This document shows, piece by piece, positions 59,183 to 64,000 of a stretch of DNA of 64,000 nucleotides. The stretch covers positions 434,001 through 498,000 of the forward strand of contig NZ_SIRP01000001.1 in the NCBI RefSeq assembly GCF_011634835.1, in the 5' to 3' direction. Under the pieces are notes generated by a model. The model had not been told where the DNA came from, made no database searches, and saw nothing but the letters and a program-made list of their open reading frames with translations. Position numbers and translations under genes: made by a program. How positions within the stretch are numbered: position 1 is the first letter of the stretch; every line of letters starts with the position of its first letter. This DNA is from Isoptericola sp. BMS4 (GTDB taxonomy: Bacteria; Actinomycetota; Actinomycetes; Actinomycetales; Cellulomonadaceae).

Positions 59183-60444
59183 AACGTGCAAGAAGAAGGC
59201 CCCTTCCGCCGATGCCCGATGACGTTCCATTGCCCGCGACTTTCGGTGACTGGCACGACCTGGCTGCGGTGAACCTCGGAATCGCGGAACGACGGGACAG
59301 CAGTGTGCGGCGCATGTTCGCCGGTCTCATGATGCTCGCCGGTGCCGTTGTGGGGCTCTCCCTGATGTCCGAACCCGCGAGCGTCCTTCTCGGGGGCGGA
59401 CGAAGCGGCGAGCGAGCGGATGTGGCAGGGATCGTCGTCGGCGCCGTCGTCCTGCTGGGCACGCTGTCGTGGTGGTTCTGGTATCGGCGAGACTGGACGC
59501 ACGTGCGGCGCTTGAGGCACGCGTGGTCGAGAGCCCTCCGGAGACCGGCGGTGCTCGTGCTCCCAGACCGGGGAACGCCGTCGCCGTCCGGCGTGGATCC
59601 GGAACGGCAGAGCATCTACCGATCAAGGTACGAGACGGCACTCGTGCAGACGCACGGATTCGTCGCGGTCGACGGCGTCAGCGGGTTTCTCGACTTCCTG
59701 CGTTTCGCTCTCTACCCCGTCGTGCTGGGTGTCGGCGTCCTGCTCTGTGCGGTTGCGGTCGATCAGGACGACCTGCCGGACCGTATGGCCGTTCTCATGC
59801 CTGCGATCCCGCTGGTCGTCGTCGGAGCTACGGCGACGGTCCGTGCGTGGTGGCGGTTCGGGAGCACGCTTGCTGCGGGGGGACTCGAGCGAGACGACGT
59901 GGCTCGGTGGACAGGCTGGCGTGTTCTTCGAGGTGTCGATGATGCTGCGGAGCCTCGCCCGTGGTGGCGTCGGTTGAACCTGGCGATGCTTCCCGTGGCC
60001 GGTGGTGGCCTGATCGTCCTGCTGGCGCGGGTGACGTCGGGCGGTGTGCGGGTCGACGGTGTGGTGATCGGCGTCGGGATCGTGGTGGTGCCGATCCTGG
60101 TGGTCTACGGCAGCTTCGTGGTGCGGCTGCTGGCCGGGCGTGTGCGGGCGAGCGGCCGTGAGGTCGCGGTGCGGGTGCTGGTGGACGACGTGCCGGCGCA
60201 GGGGCCGGTGACGGTCGATCCGGGGCGCGCGGTGCTCGATCTGGGGGAGCGGCCGGTGCTGCGTCCCGGGTCGGGTGTGCCGGTCGGTCTGGACGGTGCG
60301 GCGTTGATCAGTGGTCAGCCGCGGATGTTCGCGGCGCGGCGGCACTGGGTGGTGCTCGCGGACGAGTCTCAGGTGCCGTTGGCGTGTGCGGACGTGCGGC
60401 GGTTACGTGGTCGTGCGGATGCTGCGGGGCTGCGGGTGCTCTGA
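59179..60444 (+). CDS. Membrane protein of the WXG module (unknown function)
   Basis: Integral membrane protein of 421 residues with about six hydrophobic segments in three pairs (~46-62 and ~80-100; ~175-195 and ~203-225; ~270-288 and ~297-320), a soluble loop of ~75 residues after the first pair and a soluble C-terminal domain of ~100 residues. The C-terminal domain (AVRVLVDDVPAQGPVTVDPGRAVLDLGE) looks beta-rich. The ATG overlaps the preceding stop (ATGA). Family not recognised. The three-gene coupling suggests that it works with the WXG proteins, as an anchoring or immunity component. Confidence 0.8.
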   Translation: MKRARRRPLPPMPDDVPLPATFGDWHDLAAVNLGIAERRDSSVRRMFAGLMMLAGAVVGLSLMSEPASVLLGGGRSGERADVAGIVVGAVVLLGTLSWWFWYRRDWTHVRRLRHAWSRALRRPAVLVLPDRGTPSPSGVDPERQSIYRSRYETALVQTHGFVAVDGVSGFLDFLRFALYPVVLGVGVLLCAVAVDQDDLPDRMAVLMPAIPLVVVGATATVRAWWRFGSTLAAGGLERDDVARWTGWRVLRGVDDAAEPRPWWRRLNLAMLPVAGGGLIVLLARVTSGGVRVDGVVIGVGIVVVPILVVYGSFVVRLLAGRVRASGREVAVRVLVDDVPAQGPVTVDPGRAVLDLGERPVLRPGSGVPVGLDGAALISGQPRMFAARRHWVVLADESQVPLACADVRRLRGRADAAGLRVL

Positions 60445-60480
60445 CCTGCGCGCCCGCCGGTCTCGTGACAAAGTTCGTCC

Positions 60481-61368
60481 GTGAGACGCCTGATCATGAC
60501 GGCGGCGGCCGGCCTCGCCCTCCTCCTCGCGAGCTCGTGCACCGGGCCCGCCGCCGAGGGTGTCGCAGATCCTTCGGCTCCCTCGAACCAGGGTGAGATC
60601 GCGGCCACCGACGTCGCCCTGCCACCGACGAGCGGGGTCCTCGACTACCAGCTCGGCGGCGCGTACGACGTGCTGGACGCCGGCGGCGCGGCGACGCCGA
60701 TCGACGTCGTCGTGCGCGACGCGACGGCCGACCCGCTCCCGGGCGCGTACTCCGTCTGCTACGTCAACGGGTTCCAGACGCAGCCGGGCGACGCGGACCT
60801 GTGGACGGGGGAGCGCGAGGACCTGCTGCTGCACGACGCCGGCGGTGAGCTCGTCGTCGACCCGGACTGGCCGGACGAGTACGTGCTCGACCCGTCGACG
60901 CCCGAGCAGCGCGCGGGGATCCTGGAGGTGCTCGGGCCCGTCGTGTCGGGGTGCGCGGACGCCGGCTTCGACGCTGTGGAGATCGACAACCTCGACACGT
61001 GGACGCGGTTCGACCGGATCGCCGAGGACGGGGCGCACGCGCTCGCGCGCGCCTACGTCGACCTGGCCCACGACGCCGGGCTGGCGGCCGCTCAGAAGAA
61101 CGCCGCGGAGATCACCCGGACCGCCCACGACGACCTCGGGTTCGACCTCGCCGTCACCGAAGAGTGCGCCGTGTGGGACGAGTGCGCCGCGTACACGGAC
61201 GTCTACGGCGACCACGTGCTGCAGGTGGAGTACCCGGACGCCCTGGCCGAGGCCGGCACGACGTTCGACGACGTCTGCGCCCGTGACGACCGGGCGCCTC
61301 TCACGGTCCTGCGGGACCGGGGCCTCGTCGCCGCGGGGGAGCCCGGGTACGTCCGTGACGCCTGCTGA
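60481..61368 (+). CDS. GH114-family glycosidase lipoprotein (endo-alpha-1,4-polygalactosaminidase type)
   Basis: Exported protein of 295 residues. A short signal peptide ends at a lipobox-like ASSC (Cys20). The TIM-barrel fold of GH114 follows from ~50 (FDYQLGG-type start seen here as LDYQLGGAY; VCYVNGFQTQPGD; FDAVEIDNLDTW; AQKNAAEI; TEECAVWDECAAY). The family cleaves alpha-1,4-linked galactosamine polymers such as those in microbial matrices. The GTG at 60481 begins the only frame that gives a signal peptide. The conserved cysteines late in the protein probably form disulfides. The gene is monocistronic. Confidence 0.85.
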   Translation: MRRLIMTAAAGLALLLASSCTGPAAEGVADPSAPSNQGEIAATDVALPPTSGVLDYQLGGAYDVLDAGGAATPIDVVVRDATADPLPGAYSVCYVNGFQTQPGDADLWTGEREDLLLHDAGGELVVDPDWPDEYVLDPSTPEQRAGILEVLGPVVSGCADAGFDAVEIDNLDTWTRFDRIAEDGAHALARAYVDLAHDAGLAAAQKNAAEITRTAHDDLGFDLAVTEECAVWDECAAYTDVYGDHVLQVEYPDALAEAGTTFDDVCARDDRAPLTVLRDRGLVAAGEPGYVRDAC

Positions 61369-61568
61369 CGGTCGTCCGCCGTGCGCGCCCGAGCCGGTTC
61401 GTGCGTGTCCGGTTGACGCGCACGGGGCGAACGGGCAGCCTGATCGCTGGGCAGAGGTGCGGACGCCGAGGGCCCGCGAGCGACGTCGGCCGACTCGGCG
61501 ATCCCCTCCGCCTCAGCCCCGCGGACCGTCGGCCGAGTACTCACGCAACGACATAGGGGCAGCCACCA

Positions 61569-62555
61569 GTGGCTCGTGATCGCGTCACCATCAACGATGT
61601 CGCGCGGGCGGCGAACGTCAGCGCGATGTCGGTCTCGAGAGTCCTCAACGGGCGTCCGGGGGTGGGCAAGCAGACGCGGAAGCGGATCGAGGAGGCCGTC
61701 GAGGAGCTCGGGTTCCGTCCCAGCGCCCTCGCCGTGGGGTTCCGCCAGGGCCGGCTCCTCGGTTCCGTCGGCATGATCATCCCCCGCGCGGACCCGCCGC
61801 TCTTCTCGTCCCTCGCGGCGGAGATCGACGAGCGGATCGCCTCGGCCGGCCTGACCACGGTGATGGCGAGCTCCGGCCGGAACGCGGAGCGGGAACGCTC
61901 CCTGGCGCGCGGGTTCCTGGCCATGGGCTTCGAGGGTCTCCTGCTGTTCTCCGAGGACGACGACCACGCCTACCTCCAGCCCGAGCTGGACCGGGGCAAG
62001 TCGATCGTCTTCCTCGGGAGCCCGCCGCGGAACGTCCGCGCGCCGTCCGTCCTCGTCGACAACCGCGCCGGGGCCGTCGACGCGCTCGGGCTGCTGGCGC
62101 GGCGCGGGCACCGCCGGATCGCCGTCGTCGGCAGCGAGGCCACCTATCAGGCGTCCGAACGGGTGGCCGGTGCGCGCGAGGCGATGGGCGACCTGGCACC
62201 CGCCGAGGTCCAGGTCGTGACGACCGAGATCACCACCGAGGGCGGCTACCGCGCGGGCCGTTCGCTCCTCGACGCGCCGGGGGCGCCGACAGGGATCCTG
62301 TGCACCAACTACCTCCTCACCGTCGGCACCCTCCGGGCGATCCGCGACAGCGGGCGGCACGTCGAGGTGGTGAGCTTCGACGACTTCGACACGGCGGACC
62401 TGCTCACCCCGCCGGTGAGCGCGATCAGCCAGGACCCGCACGCGATCGCCGAGCAGGCGTCCCAGCTGCTGCTGCAGGGGCTCGACGCGGGGGACCGGGA
62501 CGCCCAGGTCACGACGGTCACCATCCACCCGCGGCTCCTGGCCCGCGGGGCCTGA
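61569..62555 (+). CDS. LacI-family transcriptional regulator (local repressor of the 3-keto-glycoside genes)
   Basis: Repressor of 328 residues. Helix-turn-helix at ~5-55 (VTINDVARAANVSAMSVSRVLNGRPGVG; hinge FRPSALAVGFRQGRL) and PBP-1 sensor ~60-325 (GSVGMIIPRADPPLFSSLAA, EVVSFDDFDTADLLTPPVSAI). The GTG at 61569 places the helix-turn-helix at the N terminus as usual. A perfect palindrome 45 bp after its stop, overlapping the promoter of the next gene, is the probable operator. The 200-bp gap upstream holds only CGAGCCGGTTCG (61390-61401), one base off the operator of the other LacI regulon. Confidence 0.92.
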   Translation: MARDRVTINDVARAANVSAMSVSRVLNGRPGVGKQTRKRIEEAVEELGFRPSALAVGFRQGRLLGSVGMIIPRADPPLFSSLAAEIDERIASAGLTTVMASSGRNAERERSLARGFLAMGFEGLLLFSEDDDHAYLQPELDRGKSIVFLGSPPRNVRAPSVLVDNRAGAVDALGLLARRGHRRIAVVGSEATYQASERVAGAREAMGDLAPAEVQVVTTEITTEGGYRAGRSLLDAPGAPTGILCTNYLLTVGTLRAIRDSGRHVEVVSFDDFDTADLLTPPVSAISQDPHAIAEQASQLLLQGLDAGDRDAQVTTVTIHPRLLARGA

Positions 62556-62587
62556 CCGCACCCGCCGGACCGACATGAGCGGACCTC

Positions 62588-62619
62588 TTGCGCGACTCAG
62601 AACGTTAACGGTAACGTTC
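62588..62619 (+). promoter_or_regulatory. Leaderless promoter with overlapping LacI-type operator
   Basis: TTGCGC (62588-62593), 18 bp, and TAACGT (62612-62617) form a promoter whose start point falls on the GTG at 62625. The perfect dyad GAACGTTA-ACGG-TAACGTTC (62600-62619) covers the spacer and -10, so a bound repressor would block polymerase. There is no ribosome site, in keeping with a leaderless message. Confidence 0.75.
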
Positions 62620-62624
62620 CGGCC

Positions 62625-63359
62625 GTGAGCAACCTTGCAGAGTGGTCTGAACTGTTCAGCGGCCCGTCCGGGACGGGCACCTCGTCGTGGCATCGGGAGC
62701 AGCGCACTGCCGATGTCGGCCACGAGTGGGTGACCGTCTCGAACGTCGGGCTCGATCCCGACGACGCGAGCCGGCTCGTGTACACGGAGGGAGACGGCGA
62801 CGTCATCGTCAACGGCCCCGCGGGCAACACCGCCGACCTGTGCACCCCGGTCGTCCACGGCGACTGCGAGCTGCACGTCGAGTTCCTCGTCTCCGAGGGG
62901 TCGAACTCGGGCGTGTACGTCCAGGGTCAGTACGAGGTGCAGATCCGCGACGACCGCACCGACGAGGAGGTCACCTACCGGGCGAGCGGCGGCATCTACG
63001 CCCGGCGCGACTCCGAGGGCGAGCCGTTCGACGGCAAGGCGCCGCTCCTGCGGGCCTCGAAGGACCCCGGTGAGTGGCAGTCCTTCGACATCGTCTTCCG
63101 CGCCCCGCGCTTCGACGAGTCGGGCGCGAAGGTCGCAGACGCGGTGTTCGAGAGCATCCGTTACAACGGCGAGCTGGTCCACCAGGACGTCGTCTGCGTC
63201 GCGCCGACCGGCGGCGCCATCGACCCCGACGACGTGGCGCTCGGCCCGGTGCGGCTGCAGGGCGACCACGGGCCGGTCGCGTTCCGGAACCTCCGCATCC
63301 GCGGCGACGTGTGGCCGGCGGCCACCGCCGAGCGGTCGCCCGCGATCGAGGGGGCGTAG
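62625..63359 (+). CDS. 3-keto-disaccharide hydrolase domain protein (DUF1080)
   Basis: Concanavalin-like beta-jellyroll of 244 residues (PF06439 type). Typical segments are VNGPAGNTADLCTP, FLVSEGSNSGVYVQGQYEVQI (the second part, NSGVYVQGQYEVQI, is the family hallmark) and the terminal PVRLQGDHGPVAFRNLRIR, the family's usual ending (LQxHGxPVxFRNIxI). The family removes 3-keto-glycosides or acts as a lectin-like hydrolase. No signal peptide, so cytoplasmic. The GTG lies 5 nt after the operator and is probably translated leaderlessly. It is paired with a Gfo/Idh oxidoreductase 3 bp downstream. Confidence 0.9.
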   Translation: MSNLAEWSELFSGPSGTGTSSWHREQRTADVGHEWVTVSNVGLDPDDASRLVYTEGDGDVIVNGPAGNTADLCTPVVHGDCELHVEFLVSEGSNSGVYVQGQYEVQIRDDRTDEEVTYRASGGIYARRDSEGEPFDGKAPLLRASKDPGEWQSFDIVFRAPRFDESGAKVADAVFESIRYNGELVHQDVVCVAPTGGAIDPDDVALGPVRLQGDHGPVAFRNLRIRGDVWPAATAERSPAIEGA

Positions 63360-63362
63360 CAG

Positions 63363-64000
63363 ATGGGCCGGGACACGGGAACGGACACGGTCGGGATCGG
63401 CGTCGTCGGCGCCGGCAAGATCGCGCGCAACTACCACCTGCCCGCGCTGGCCCGGGCCACGGGCGCGCGACTGGTCGCGGTGGCCGACGTCGACGAGGAC
63501 GCCGCGCGCGGCGTCGCCGCGGAGTTCGACGTCCCCCGGGTGCACCGCAGCCACGAGTCCTTGCTCGCGTCGCCCGACGTCGACGCCGTGGTGGTCCTCA
63601 CCACCTACCACCCGAAGAAGCAGATCATCGCGGACGCGATCGACGCCGGGACGCACGTCTTCACCCAGAAGCCCCTGGCGGGGAGCGTCGCGGACGCCGA
63701 GGAGCTCGTCACCCTCGCCGAGCGGCGCGGGGTGCGGTTCGTCCCCAGCTTCATGCACAACTATTTCCCCGAGACCCGCCTGGCGCGGGAGCTGCTCACC
63801 CAGGGCCGGATCGGCGACGTGGTCGGGTACCGGCAGCGCAACGCGACCCGCAACAAGGTCGCCGGCGCCGTCCGCCTCGGCGGGGCGACCTGGGACATCG
63901 GGCCGCACGGCGTCGCCATGATCGAGCACCTGCTCGGTGAGCGCATCCTGGCGGTCCAGTGCCGGATGGACGGGTTCGGGGCGGGCGGTGACCGGCCCGC
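63363..64000 (+). CDS. Gfo/Idh/MocA family oxidoreductase (partial, runs off right edge)
   Basis: NAD(P)-dependent sugar oxidoreductase; about 212 residues are visible before the window ends. Rossmann motif GIGVVGAGKIARNYHLPAL (~11-29), the HxFxxKP catalytic-lysine segment as THVFTQKPLAGSVADAEEL (~98-116), and an Idh-type C-domain start (GRIGDVVGYRQRNATRNKVAG). The ATG at 63363 begins 3 bp after the hydrolase stop. Enzymes of this family oxidise sugars at C3 or reduce 3-keto-sugars, so with the DUF1080 hydrolase it suggests an oxidise-cleave route for glycosides. Confidence 0.92.
   Translation, partial: MGRDTGTDTVGIGVVGAGKIARNYHLPALARATGARLVAVADVDEDAARGVAAEFDVPRVHRSHESLLASPDVDAVVVLTTYHPKKQIIADAIDAGTHVFTQKPLAGSVADAEELVTLAERRGVRFVPSFMHNYFPETRLARELLTQGRIGDVVGYRQRNATRNKVAGAVRLGGATWDIGPHGVAMIEHLLGERILAVQCRMDGFGAGGDRP

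Noticed and set aside
59623-60345. His/Arg/Pro-rich minus-strand frame within the membrane-protein gene
   Set aside because: The odd composition is the complement of a GTG/GGT-rich coding stretch on the plus strand; the plus-strand frame has membrane segments and coupling to its neighbour.
1-64000. tRNA, rRNA, CRISPR array, insertion sequence, prophage
   Set aside because: Looked for cloverleaf-like segments, regularly spaced repeats, transposase motifs and phage genes by reading; none seen. A tRNAscan or ISfinder search would be decisive.

Overview
The window is about 64 kb of very GC-rich DNA (roughly 72-73 % by eye) with GTG/TTG starts, dense ATGA/GTGA gene overlaps, secreted multi-domain glycosidases and an ESX/WXG-type module. 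This suggests a Gram-positive actinobacterium, most likely a soil or plant-litter member of the Micrococcales (Cellulosimicrobium / Isoptericola / Promicromonospora / Cellulomonas-like). That placement is inferred from gene content and base composition, not from a marker gene. I see no rRNA, tRNA, CRISPR array, insertion sequence or origin.

Most of the window is a string of carbohydrate-utilisation loci, each with its own importer and/or local repressor. (1) 1-7.3 kb: a partial sugar-binding lipoprotein, two uncharacterised GHL6-like intracellular hydrolases around a beta-hydroxyacid dehydrogenase, a divergent hydroxypyruvate-isomerase-family gene and a GntR/FCD regulator; a shared motif lies at both promoters. 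(2) 7.4-14.4 kb: a large secreted discoidin-domain protein and a CUT1 ABC importer. (3) 14.7-20.1 kb: a ROK repressor translationally coupled to a xylose-type (CUT2) importer, then a LacI regulator. (4) 20.1-24.3 kb: a DNA-3-methyladenine glycosylase and a secreted GH87-type alpha-1,3-glucanase. (5) 24.6-40 kb: a LacI repressor whose apparent operator CGAACCGGTTCG recurs before the repressor, before an importer-GH127-GH31 operon and before two secreted GH39-like enzymes. (6) 40-43 kb: a collagen-like/excalibur membrane protein, a lone ketosynthase, a macro-domain protein and a PspC protein. (7) 43.1-49.7 kb: coupled secreted GH59 and GH43 (exo-beta-1,3-galactanase type) enzymes. (8) 49.8-56.8 kb: a DUF4143 ATPase, a DeoR/LacI chimeric regulator with a heparinase II/III-like enzyme, an orphan binding lipoprotein and an APH-type kinase. 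(9) 56.9-60.4 kb: a coupled WXG-type four-gene module with a GC drop inside its second gene. (10) 60.5-64 kb: a GH114 lipoprotein, a LacI regulator, and a 3-keto-glycoside hydrolase plus Gfo/Idh oxidoreductase behind a palindromic operator.

Taken together, regions 5 and 7 read as a plant arabinogalactan-protein / arabinofuranoside degradation system. Secreted GH39-like, GH59 and GH43 enzymes would strip side chains and backbone outside the cell, the binding-protein importer would take up oligosaccharides, and cytoplasmic GH127 and GH31 would finish the job. Three of the secreted enzymes end in the same roughly 85-residue two-cysteine module. Many transcription units end in unusually long perfect stem-loops, each with its own sequence.
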